DNA of 64,000 nt. Origin: Leptasterias polaris (taxonomy: Eukaryota > Echinodermata > Asteroidea > Forcipulatida > Asteriidae). The number at the start of each line of letters is the position of its first letter. Within the stretch, counting starts at the first letter, position 1. Position numbers and translations under genes: made by a program. Shown here piece by piece: positions 26,567 through 39,700 of this stretch. The notes under the pieces are model-generated. The model saw only the letters and a list, made by a program, of their open reading frames with translations, was not told the DNA's origin and made no database searches. Location of the stretch: contig JAZGTN010000121.1 of NCBI GenBank assembly GCA_037783415.1, positions 124,001-188,000 on the forward strand. The letters run 5' to 3'.

Positions 26567-26633
26567 AGTACATAAACAATGAAAAAGTACTTGTTATGTC
26601 CGCTGCCACCTAGTGATGAACATGATGATAATT

Positions 26634-26653
26634 GGGGGGGGGGGGGGGGGGGG
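26634..26653 (+). repeat. Run of 20 G
   Basis: A second uninterrupted run of 20 G, 68 bp right of the TAGACCTTTC element. A third such run (17 G) is at 61772-61788. Confidence 0.9.
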
Positions 26654-27691
26654 TGCCAAACTGACCCTCTACTCATTTATGTTACCCAAACATTTCTGGG
26701 AAAAAAATAATGCTATCTAGTATCAAATACTTAACTTACACCAAAAAATACTTAACTTAAAAAATGAAAGCGAGAGAATAATTTTATGTAGATCAATGCC
26801 GTCATTAAATCTTTCTCTTGAAGAATTTTTGCATTGAACTCAAACAAGGACATCACAAACAAAGAAAGGATGTATTAATTGTAATATGAACAAAATTAAA
26901 TTAATTCCTGTCATAGCAAAGCTTAAATGGTTTCAATATTTTGATAGATCACATCTCAACAAGATCTTTAAGAGAGTCATGACAGATTGAGTTTATGAAA
27001 CCTCAACATCTGAAAATAGATGACAGTTGCACTACTCCTATTTCAGACAAACCAACTTCAAACAATTTTCCTTGAAATGTTGTTGGCTGTATACATATAT
27101 TATACAACTATCAAGTAACAAAAAATGGTACAGGTAATTTAAAACGGAGGAGAGCTTGTCCTCCACACACACACATCTTTTCTTTTATCTTTGGTAAAAA
27201 AATACATAAACAATATACTCATTTCCCACATTAAAATTTAAACCTCATTTTAAAAATTGCAGTTGTGTTTGATTTTCAATGAAAGACTTTCAAACTATCT
27301 TGAGTCCACTGAGAAATTAAACCAAAAAGAAAAATACTTATTAAAAGTGTTTCCCTTTTATTAGCTAGATATAAAACAGTTGGATTAAAAATGTACTGAT
27401 TCAAAAATCATCATATGATTGTCTAGTTTACACTAGCAAGAAAAGTAAGAAAGTATCCGTTTCCGGAAAAACAAATGTTAGCACACATAGGATGATCTCA
27501 ACAATTTTCAACATGATTTCATATGAAAGTTTAATACAAATTAATTGATGTAGTTATTGCATAGGGTAAAGACAACAATATGATTACAATTTTTATCAAG
27601 CACTGATGTTTCATAAAGCACAGGTTACTCTCCGGTTGGATTAAAAACCACAACATTCTGCATTGTAGAACAGACATCTTTATAAGATATC
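26654..27691. other. AT-rich DNA downstream of gene A with no gene seen
   Basis: No coding segment or recognised repeat was found here. Part may be the 3' untranslated region of gene A if polyadenylation does not use the close signal at 27692-27697. Confidence 0.5.
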
Positions 27692-27697
27692 TTTATT
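27692..27697 (-). terminator. Candidate polyadenylation signal of gene A
   Basis: The minus strand reads AATAAA 8 bases after the gene A stop codon, and a GT-rich stretch (TGTTGTGGTTTTT) lies about 40 bases further. Its use would give a very short 3' untranslated region. Transcript data would be needed to decide. Confidence 0.35.
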
Positions 27698-27705
27698 AGG
27701 AATTG

Positions 27706-27756
27706 TTAAATGCTCACTCCTTCTCCAGTGTCATTGATGTGATGATCAGGCAAAAG
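27706..27756 (-). CDS. Gene A exon 12 (last coding exon)
   Basis: Residues 481-496 (LLPDHHINDTGEGVSI) and TAA at 27706-27708. The acceptor is TTTCTAG at 27757. The first leucine completes ERQPLL. Confidence 0.85.
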   Translation of the reverse strand, partial: LLPDHHINDTGEGVSI

Positions 27757-30700
27757 CTAGAAATAAAAAAGAGAAACTTACAAGTTTTCAAGTCTGACAA
27801 TAACCGATAAAGTATCACAGTTTTCTGTCTAGGGTTCTGCACTCTGAGAAATTTAGTGATCTTTGGAGATTAATTTTTTTTTTTTACATACTTTTGTTGA
27901 TTTCTAATCAACTGCGGCACTTCAGACTAAACAATTTTGCAGGACGCTTACTACCATAATCATCTTTATTAAAAGTAGGCTTTCCTCTGGGTCATTACCA
28001 AAGTATGACCCTACCTTTAAAGTATCAAGAATCAATGTTAACTTACCAATGGCTGCCTCTCAAGACTGTTTTTTCTTCTTTTCCTGATGATGGCTACTAT
28101 ACTTAGTACAGCAATAACGACCCCCATGGCTAACAGGCAGTACTGAGCTATCTGGCAGATCAGTGTAGGTACACCAATGTTACTTGAATATGTGTTCACC
28201 ATCCAATCATTGGCTTCAAACGACTAGAAGAATTAATAAATACAGCAAATTTTTCACAAAAATACAACATGGAAGCATCATAAATGCATTCTCTTTTGAA
28301 ATGATGTTCTTTGAAAAGTGCATAAAACAATATTGGTTTCAGGGACATTGAACAGTGATACTGGTACATGACCTACAGAAAAGCATTTCAAATGAACAAG
28401 AAAAAAATAAAGAACAGCCCCTTTTTAAGTGTGACATAATTCCCCTGTAAGCCACGCCCACTTCAGACAAACTGACCCCACTGATTACCAGAAGTCCTTA
28501 GGACATGCACCAAGCTTGTTTTTGCTTCGGTGATTCATGCAAGAAAAGTTCAATAATTAGTCTAGGCTTTTACAAAAGGTCTTCAAAGACAAAGATCTTC
28601 TCAGAATTTTGAACAATGAAATTGGTGATTTGGAGGTAAAATTACACACAGATGTATGTCAGCTTTGGAGCCATAAATAGCGCATACTTAGGGCGTGCAG
28701 CAGATACGCACACGTGTGATGCGATGGCTTACCTACAAGATACTTAGTAAGAATTTGAAGGTTCTAAACCACTTGAACAACACTTAAATTATATCACAGT
28801 GGTGGCATGCATTGTACAACACAATGCTCTTGAAACTTCATTCCAGGGTCAATTTCTACATACATGTGAAGACTGTCAGTACCGAGTCAAAATAAACAGA
28901 TAGAAAATAAGTTCCAATGCCAGAATCCTGTCCTTTTCTTCTTAAACTTGGATTTATCAATTTATTCAATGATTACAAATATTTACACAGAAATTATGAC
29001 TTAAAATAACAGCTCAAAAGAAAATTTGGCAAAAGTTAAATTACCCTCGTTTCTTATTAAGGTTTGTATTTTGTTTTCTCACAAGCCTTGGGTTTTCTAC
29101 TTTCTCACAGTTGTTTGGCTCTAGTAGTTACATGAACTGAGCAGTATCTACTGGGGAAAGGCTTTTACATCTACAATCTATGTCAACTGATGCACAAATC
29201 TCATGATGGTCAGTGGCTAGCAGTCCCTCTCACAACCTCTCACTCTCAGATTTCGGTTCACACTGAAACTCACATTTCATCTAAATGTACATTCTAAACC
29301 ACCTCACTGGTTTTCACTCATTCTTTGTACTGAACCGCACCCCTCTTACATGTATATAATCTAACTTATTATTTGACGTTTCCTTCTACACTAATTATGC
29401 TAAAATAAAGAGACAATTACAAACTATGTTCTGCAGCCCAGATGGAACTGCTACTTTATTGTTATTTCCATCCTCTTAGTAATTCTAGGTTAACCCCTAT
29501 AAAGTACCTATCCAAAGAACTACAATATAGAACCAAAGTAAGGGAATGTATATAATGTACAACAAAAGTCACATGCAAACAAAGAAGTACATTGGAAGTC
29601 CATGGCCTGATCACATTCCACTTAGGAGCCATAACTAGTTAGGTTAATATGCAAATAAGGTTACTCCATTTAGTTCAAAAGGTAAGATTTACTTTGGACT
29701 GACTCATTTTGTCCACAGGTAAGTGAAAATAAAGGCAAATTTTAATATGCATTGTGACCTAGACCTTTCCATTGTTGATAAACAAAGTGTGCCGGTTGGC
29801 ATGGACGGCCGAATGTTAGCAAAACATTCAATCGTGTTAAAAAATGTTGTGACCAAATTCAACATTTTCTGTAAAGATTCATGAACTGAAATGCCTTCCA
29901 TGATTGGTTAATTTGTTTCCAACAAATTCAACACTATTTTTGAATATTTGTGTAACATTGCTACAAACTATGGCTATCTGTTTTTGATTTGCAGTTATGG
30001 CTTTCCATAGTTTTCCAACCTCGGTTGGCAAAAACTTGGGCTGTGACGTTGCAATAGAAAGGTCTTCAGAGACGTCGGACCATAGCGGAGACTGACTTGT
30101 ACCAAATAACCCATAGAGGGCTGCATCCAGCTGTGAGATTTGACCATGGAGCTGTTTTAGCTACTTGAGCCCAAAACCACAATGGCCAAAGTAAAGGTCA
30201 TTCCTTTTTAATTTTTCTCTGCTCCCTGGGGAGTAGTGCATATTGCATTGATTGTTCTTGAATTTTCTCTCTTTGTTGTTGGCATTTTTAATTTATTGTC
30301 TCGTTTTAATTTTTCGTGTATTTTTTTAATTTTTTATTTTTATATGTGCAATCCGAGGAAACGATTTTCATGCTGGCATGATGAATAAATAATTGAATTG
30401 AATTGAATTGAATTGAATTGAATTGAATTGGTCTGAATTGACATTTTCTGATATTTCCTATGTGAACATTGCATTAAACTTCTAGAACAGAACCACTTGT
30501 TTATTCCTTTTTTTCCCCCATACTTTTTTTACTGAAAATGTTCATTTAATAAACAACAATATTAGACATGCCTGGGCCTAAGGTGATGAATATACATAAA
30601 TGAATGGTCTCTTAAAAGGTTACAAATGTTCAAAGTTGATTCTGTGGAACTATCTGATTTTTTTAAAAAGTAAACAGCAAAAGAAATAAGAACAAAATAT

Positions 30701-33700
30701 CCTACCTGCTCAAACCACACCATTGGGAAATAAACTGGTGTAATACTCTTCATGTCTCTGGAAAAATAAAATAAATTTAAAAAAAATAAAGCGTGGCAGT
30801 AAAAACAAACGAGAAAGCAAAGAAAGAGACACTAGCCAAACAGAATAATATGGAGGTTTCAAAATCGGAAATAATAAATAAAGCAAACTTTGAAGTGAAA
30901 GAATGTGTGCAAAACTACCTTGCTCATTTGTCATAAAAGTTTGTAATTAATAATGAATCAGCTGAAAATAAACCTGTTACCATTCCCTTAACACTTTGAC
31001 TGCTGCAAATGTTTACACGGTCCCTCCCCATGGTGCTGCAGATGTTTTACAAAACTACAAAAAAACTTCATGTTTTAGTTTTACACTGTCCCTCCCCACG
31101 ATTCTGCAGGTTTTATTTGGAGAACTACATCAAAGATTTATGAATAAAAACATTCAAATAAATGACACTGTTGCTTTTATTTTCTATTACACCCCATATC
31201 TTTTTTGGAGTGGTATACATCGTAGCAAGGGGTCTGGTGAAGTGGAATTTTACACTGTTACTAAAAAATGTTAGCAGAAGTTTACCGTCTGCAAATCACC
31301 GTCATCATCGGACGATTCCTGTCGATCAAATTCACTTTCAACGTCACTGGCATTACTTTCAGACTCTATATTATCAGAATGATCATTTCCATCAAACTCA
31401 CTTACTTCAGAGTCACCATCTGCGAATATTTCAACAACAGCTCTGCTACACTCACTAACCACTTCACGCGTTTCCTGGGCGCCGCCATTTTTTAACTCCG
31501 AAAGTATAAACTTCCGGGTTACGTTACCACCACTGGTGCCCAGGCCCGATGAGTAAAACCATCGAAAACAACTCCATTGGTTCCCCTAACGTATGTCAAT
31601 ACGTTTTATACATGAAAAGCATTTCAATCCTTGATCTACAGAGGGCAGTACAACGTTATACAACCAGCCCGAGTCAGCCCGAGTATTCTCGGGCTCAGCA
31701 CCAGCTGGGGGGTAAGTCTATCCCGAGAATACTCGGGCTCAGCAGTCAAAGTGTTAATATAATTTGTGATTTTGTTTTCCTTTAAAATAATTGCTAGCCG
31801 GGGAGTTCACAAACTTCTTCGGATAGCGCCCTCTTTTGAATGAACCTCCTGCAGCCCATGTTAATTTGCCATATGGGGGACGGAATCTCCAGGGACAGAT
31901 TTTTCAAGGAGACCGGATTGCATCGCATCCCCTTGAAAACCCTTACAAGGTGCCATATAAGTGGGTCTCATAATTAAACATAACTTTTCACACCTGCTGT
32001 AAAATAATGAGTGCTTTGAGATACATGTACCTGTGGCATGTGATAAAGAGCTACATATACGAAAGTTCTACATGTATGTTATTATTATTACCTTATTCCA
32101 TCTACTTTGTCTAGAAACAGATTCAGTTGAAGACGGAACTTCAGCTCAAATGTTACCCCTAATATCTGCAAATCAAAAACATGTGAGAAAGCAGTTGAGC
32201 AGTTTTCTGAATGTGTTTTGTTTTTGTTGTTTCTTTTTTGCCATTGTTATGTTTTCTACAAATTTTTTCAGCAGGAAGAAGGACCAAATAATAAAATTAA
32301 AAAGCTATGCATTAAAATACTTATAGCATTGAACATAATGTTGTATAAAAACAAGAAGTTTGCACCCATTTATATAACAAAATAGAGCTTCACCATATTT
32401 GACATGTTCCCTTTGTTCTGTACCAATAACAAATACCATTTGTTTCTATACCAGTATGAGGTCAGACTATTCTTCTCTAGAGCCTAAGTTTCGTTAAACA
32501 AAAACAAGAAAAAACAAGATAGTTGCACCATGTTAAAGATCTACAAAAAACTATCACATAACAGACAAAGATCAAGGCCCAGTTTCATGGCTCTGCTTAA
32601 CACCTAATTCTGCGCTTGCGATCACCATTCTTTGCTTCCAGGGCAAGCGCCAAATTTCTGCGCTAACTGTGTAAGAAAAGAATGTCTAGTAACTTGGAGT
32701 GCGCATGGGCATAAGCAAAAATTCCCTGCTAACTTTGAAAGATGCTTAATGTAAGCAATGAATTCCCTGCGCTAATTCTTTGCTAACGGTAAGCAGAGCC
32801 ATGAAAATGGGCCCTGATCGCAAGCACCAACCAAGCATGTTTTCTCATAATCTAAACAGATTTAAAACTACTCAAGCCTGAAGTTCTTTCTGTCTAGAAG
32901 TTACAACACAAAAAGCTGTTGCTATCCAGCAATTATTTAAGACATTTCAAAAAGGAAAACACAGCCTTTGATCTGTTTTACTACTAACAGAACACAAATC
33001 TGAAATGTCAAATTTCACTAAAATGGTTTGTTGACCCATTTTACCTGAAATCATCACCTACAACAAGTCTTGGTTGAAATGAATGGTTGCGCCATTTTGG
33101 GAGTTAGACTTCCTGTGTATTACTAAGCAATGCACACTTTTAGGCGACACCCATGCAGTTAAACATGCACCATATGTTTACATGCAGTTTGAATATCACA
33201 ATGGCAAATCATGAGCAGACAGAAGCTTTGTGTGATTGTTAGTAAAGGGGTAAATACAGCATAAAAATCCTTCACAGTAACTAAATGTCAAATTATGGAA
33301 GAATTTCAAAATACTTAAAACTACATATAAATTCAGCTACTACATATAAAAAGCTACACAAATTAAACATCCATAAATATTATAAGACTTTTCTAGGATG
33401 ATGAGTAATTACTGAAACAATTTCCAAATGAAGTGAGTTTAGTGAATACTTACAGGTTGCACCGAAAAATAATTCTTATGCTTGGCAGGATCTGGATCCA
33501 AGCCATAAACTCCATTTATCAACGATTCATCTCCATAAAGAAAATGTGGATTGGATATTGAAGTAGGGACCCCTGAGGATTATACAAGCATTTTATCTCT
33601 TGGTTAGCTGATGTTTAGTTGATATTATTGATAATAAAGGATATTGAAAAAGGAATTCCTGAGGACTGTACAAGATTTATATATCTCTATTAGTTGATGT

Positions 33701-36700
33701 TTATATGATGTTAATTGACGATAAAGATTATGAAAAAGGAACTCTTGAGAAATATAAAAGATTTCTATCTCTTGGTCAGTTGATGTTTTGTTGATGATTA
33801 GTTGATGATAAAGGACACTGAAAAAAGGAACTCAAGAGGAATATAAAAAATTGCTATATCTTGGTCAGTAGATGATTAGTTGATGTTAGTTGATGATAAA
33901 AGATAATGAAAGTAGAAACTCCTGAGAAATATACAAGATTTTTAGCTCTTGGTTAGTTGATGTTAGTTGATGTTAGTTGATGATAAAGGGTATTAAAGGA
34001 GAAACTCCTGAGAATTATACAAGAGTTTAGCACTTGGTTAGTTGATATTTAGCTGATGTTACTTGATGATAAAGGATGTTGAAGAAGGAACTTCTGAGGA
34101 TCTTTTATCACTTTAGTTGATGATTGAGGTAGGAATTCCAAAAGAATATAGGCCTACAAGTTAGATTTTTGGGGTTGTTTTTGTTGAGGATATCAAATAA
34201 CGACAACCTATTATTCTAGAAAACAATACAAGTAAATTTTATAGATAGATCCTACTTGACACCAAAGCTAGTGTAAATTCAACCATCTTCAAGGGCAAAA
34301 AAAATAACTTTTTAAGTGCATGTATCACATGTGAGTTTTATCGAATTCCTTGCATGACACTTGGCTTTGTAGAAAAGTTAAAACACTTGATGCAGCTCAA
34401 AGTTTCCCCTAAAGATGGTGTACTATCGGGAACTTTGTATATAACAGTTTTTTTAGACTGCAAAAAATAGTTAATGGCTTGTTGTTTTGACCCTAGCAGA
34501 GTCTTTCTCAAAGGCTAAATGACAACACAACAAACATAAACAGGTATACTGGTGTAACAGAAGCAGTCAAGTCAGTCAAGATTTTGAGAGTATGCGTGTA
34601 ACTCCAAAGGGAAGCATACATTTTGAATTTGTTTCTCTTCATGGGATCCATCACAATATTGCAAAAGAGTCAGGACAATATACACTACATACCAAACCTG
34701 CACTTGTCAACTCTCATCTGTCCAGAGGGACCGCAGGCCTCGGTCTTTGCATTGCAGAAGCCAGCGTTTGAAGGGAACACGCTACTGTTCTGGTACACTG
34801 TCGGAGGGAGGTAGAAACTCGTCAAAGGTACACCACGGATGGATTTTTCACGGTCAAAGACAAAGGGCATTGATCTGGAATGAAATTACATGGAAAGTGA
34901 GCACTACCAAGGCCTCAAGATCAGACAGACAGGAGGTGAAGAAAAACTTAAGTTTGACCTGAATTTGTGATCTACAAGTTAACCCTTGACACACCTAATC
35001 TTTAGAAAATAACACACTAGTTTTTGATGGGTCTACCCACAGCTAAAAAAGGGCTTGACACCACAATCAAAGCATCTGGGTAATGGGTTACCACAAACCA
35101 TTGAGGTAGAGGTCTTTTGATGATTGGGAAAGTAATTCCTGGTTATGTTATCAAAATATAGTAAAGGCACACCTTTGGAGAAATTTTTGTGAACACATTT
35201 GTACTTACACTTGATCTAGTATTTTCAAAAATCAGACAGTGACTGTTTACACTTAACTCATGAAACAGATTTTAAAAAATACTCATTGAAGTTACCAATT
35301 TAAAAAGGTGGTGTTCTTTTTTAACCCACCTATCTGACCACTCAAGACATCCAATGTAGTTTTGAATTGATAGAGAAACAATGCTGGCCTGCATAGTAAT
35401 ATCTTATGGGTGCTGCAAACTTCAGAGTGGACAGTCATCCCTCTACTGTCTGAACATTCAACATTATCCACTGTCGTTTTGAATGATTGATAAACTATGC
35501 CAATCTGCAACAAGGCATCATGCGGTGACTGCATCTACACAGTGGACAGTCATCCCTTCTACTGTCTGACCATTTTAACATTATACACTGACGTTTTGAA
35601 TGATTGATAAACTATGCCAATCTGCAACAAGGCATCATGCGGTGACTGCATCTACACAGTGGACAGTCAACTCCTACTGTCCGACTATTCAACATTATCT
35701 GTCATTTTGAATGATTGATAAGCTATGCCAATCTGCAATATGATATCATCTGGTGAATGCATCTATAATTAATAGTACACACATTATAAATATAGCTAGT
35801 TCTGTGTGCAGCTGTAGTATGCACCATACACAGCCCAAGCACTTCAACTGTTTCAAACGGTTGGTCAACTCACTGAGAAATGTAAACCAGATTATATAAG
35901 TTTTTTTCTTTTTCTAACCTGCACAAGTTTGGTTGGAACAGATGCAGTGTGTCTTCTTCAGTAACAAAAGAATGAAACATCACACCATCTGTAAGTAAAC
36001 AAAAACATATAATATTTTCCTTTAGCGAGAGTCCAATATTGATGGGAGGGGTGTAATATGTGGGGGGGGGGAGAGGAGAAAGACACAAAAGCTGGAGAAA
36101 TCAATGAGTTGGGATTAAGGCTATCCTGTTGTATCGTATGGGGTGGGGGACTAAAGACACAAGAACTGAAGAACTCAAGGGGTGAGGAATGAGGCTATCC
36201 TAATGTAGGTAAAGGGGTGGGGGACTTATTAGACACCAAAGCAAAAGAATTCAAGAAGTAAGGAATAAGGCTACGCTGTTGGTAAGTCTGCTAATAATTC
36301 TGCTGCACCTGCAGTGTTTTCACCACAAATTCCAGCTCCAAAAGGTAGTGGCATACATTTCTTTGTTCAAGGGCAATTATTATGACAGAAACTCCAATAG
36401 GGCATTCAGCTTTTGCAAAGCTACAAAGACAAGTTCAAAAGATACATTTTGTTTACACAAATCCCTGCAGAAAAACTGAAGCCAGTTTGTGTCAAATTTC
36501 ATATTTTTTATTTCATCTTACTGTAGGGAGCCCATGTGTGCCCTCAGTGTTGATACTGTAAAAAGTTAACTTGGGGTCGCGACCTGTAGACTCATTCTCT
36601 TTCCCTTTTCTAGCATTAAGCACGAGAGAGCACATATTTTTGCTCTGTATTTCTCTCCATTTTGTGGGGAGCATGGCTCTGGCCATGCTCCTAATACTAA

Positions 36701-39700
36701 TAATCTGGGAGGGATAATGTCCTAGAACTCTCTGTGAGTATCATTTCATCTTGAATTGTATTTTGATTTGAGAAATATTCTGATTTATAGGGCTATCTCA
36801 ATCGGTATATATTGTAAACTTGTGTGTGTAGCCAGCTTCGTGTTGTGCTGACCTTTTGCCCTTTAGCTTTACATAAAGTGACTGTGTGCATTTGTATTAT
36901 ATGCTATTTTGTATTCGAATGTGCTGTATTGCATTGAAGGATTAAATCAGTACAGGAGATTATTTTATATTTTACACGTCATCATGTAGAATTTGTTACT
37001 ATTATTGTATTCTTCTGGTGAATCCTCGTCCTTTTTAAATAGAGGACCGGCCTCTTTCCCGTGTCTCTATATTACCAACAGCGGAAAAACACCAATTACA
37101 GGCATGGCAATAAAAATACAAAAATTTAAAGAAGTACAAAAATACATTAAATTGCATTAAAAATACACACAATACTATAAAAATTGCAAGAAACATGCAC
37201 GCCCACATACATGCACACACGAATTGAAGCCACAAAACTGATAATAATTTTTTTTTTTTTTATAAATAAACTGCATGAATCAGTAAAAAGTATCAAAACC
37301 TTGTACCACAAAAGCATGGGATACAGGGATGAAAAAATTGGGGAGGTTGGGCAGAGGGGAATTTGGTAGAGGGGGGGTGTAGGTTCGGCAGGGGGCAGGT
37401 TTGGGAGGGTTTGGACTTGGGGATAATGGGGAGATTTAAAAAGTTAAGCGCTCAGACATTTGTAAATTTCTCTACGGAAGAAATGGGCCTAGCCTCACAT
37501 CACACTTATGCACATGATTCAGAAGAACAACAATCTCAAGCTCTTCTCAGAAACTCTTTCGCACATGTTATATCAACCCCACATTTGACCTCCTGACCTC
37601 ACCTGTGCCATTGATCATATTGGCATAGGGGGTATGCCACCATGACAACTTGTCGTTTCCGTTCCACCTCTCAATTAGGTTGATTTTGGACCGCACATCT
37701 TCACCTGTGAATACGGTGAACTCGTCGTGGGCACTTCCATTTTGCTGAAGGGAAAAAGAGGCAGGATAAGGAATTAGTCAGTGGTTTTCACATAAAAATA
37801 AACCAGACTAATAAATAGGTTTTGATACAATTAGACAGCGACCAGTGGTGAAGCAGAAGACCAGTCCTTCCTTAGACGGCTCATCATTCAATCCCTGATG
37901 CATGAGCACCTACATTGATGACATTTTCACAGCTTTGTTGCGAGTTTTATATTGAAAACTGGAAGATGAGAATGGATTGACTCTTCAAAACCAATAATGT
38001 ATTTATTGCTGTAACTCTCCTACTGTGCTACCATTCTATATCGTTCACCCTGGTTTTGATTGATAGACAAACTATGCCAGCATGCAATATGATATCATGT
38101 GGTTAACGACTCTACACAGAACAAAGTTAACCCTCCTACTGTCTGACCATTCAATAACATCCACTGTGATTTTCAATTCACTATAGATAAAATATACCAG
38201 CCTGCATTATAATACGTATGTGTTTAAAGCATCCTCGCACAGTAAACAAATGCAGTTATTTCTGTATAAATATTTAATATTTTTGGCAAAAGAAATGATC
38301 TTCTTAGGTCAACGTCACGTAACAGCTCTGTGGTTGTTTAGTTACAATCACTTTAGGTCTAGTTTCTGTTTTAAGTTATTATGACCATGAACACTCCATG
38401 CAGTTGAATGGTTTCAAATGGTTGGTCAACTCACTGGAAACGTTACCAAGAGTAGACAGGTTAATGAGTCTAGACCCTTTTTGTTGTTAGTGGTTTGTTT
38501 GAATGTTCTTCATCAATTTCAGGAGAATTTACTTACATCAACAAGGAAGCCAAACTCTCCGTTGGGCATGCCGGGAATTGTGACAAAATCGCTGACTATC
38601 TTCAACAGTTCATCCTGGTATCCCCACAAGAGCTCCTTCACTGTTAACTTCCTGAAGAGACGCTCACTCAATCCGTATTTCAAAATGGAAGATAATATTT
38701 CTCGGACTTCTATTGGAAGACTTTTTAACAGATGGGCAATTGTCTGTAAAAGCAAGCATTCAAGGATATCATTAAGTGAACAAGTTTGAAGATGGAGGGA
38801 TTTGCATGGAGACCTTATAACCCTAACCCTTCCAACACATTCTGTAGCCTATTTCACACTACATAGCTTTTTCCCAGGAAACTCCTGGGAAATTTTAACC
38901 CAAACGCCAACTCATGTTTGTTTCACACTTAATGCAATTTTCCTGGGGAACATGACCACTCGGTATGCTAACACCAGGGTCGTCTCGCTTGAACCCTACT
39001 TCCAAGCCATTTCCCTGAAAATTGACATATCCTGAGAGTTTGCCACGGTTAGCAACTCAGGTGTGACAAGATCTACCAAATTTTCCTGGGAAATACTTGT
39101 AGTGTGACAGAGGCTTTTATCGTCTTTGCCAAAACCAAGGATTCATCAGGACTGAAGGCCCAAATAACAATTGCTTTCACTGGGTCAGGCATTCCAATCT
39201 TATCCAAGTCCAAACAATTTGGTGTGGAGAGATATAGGAGAGGAGGACACTGGAGCTCGGTCACATGTTGGCAAAAATGCCTAGGGAATAAGGGTTAATC
39301 TTATAATTGCCACTACCATGTCATACCCCCAGTGCACATGAATATGAGTCTCATTAAATACCAAACGGGGGCTCAGACAATTTTCTTTCCCAGCCTCAAT
39401 CTGGCTTCACTAACTTAAATGGAAGGAAAAAACCATGGCTTCATCACGATAAGATACTAGGCTGTAGATCTGTAAAGTTTTTCTTCTTGCTTACTTTTCT
39501 ACACTTCATTAAATTGTCAATGCTCATTGTGCATTCAAATGAATACATAAACTGCACTAATTACACTCTTCCATCTGGAATACTTCAAATGTTTTAATAT
39601 GTTAATCAATATAATTTGAAATTAACCATTCCTTAAACCATCTCAATTAACTCCTTGTGAGTATGCAGCACCTGCGGCTAAATTTGTGCATACGCAGCTT

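Noticed and set aside
31162..31458. 98-codon plus-strand frame
   Set aside because: It is antisense to the acidic transposase remnant in the piggyBac-like element.
38418..38789. 123-codon plus-strand frame
   Set aside because: It is the antisense of exon 4 of gene A.
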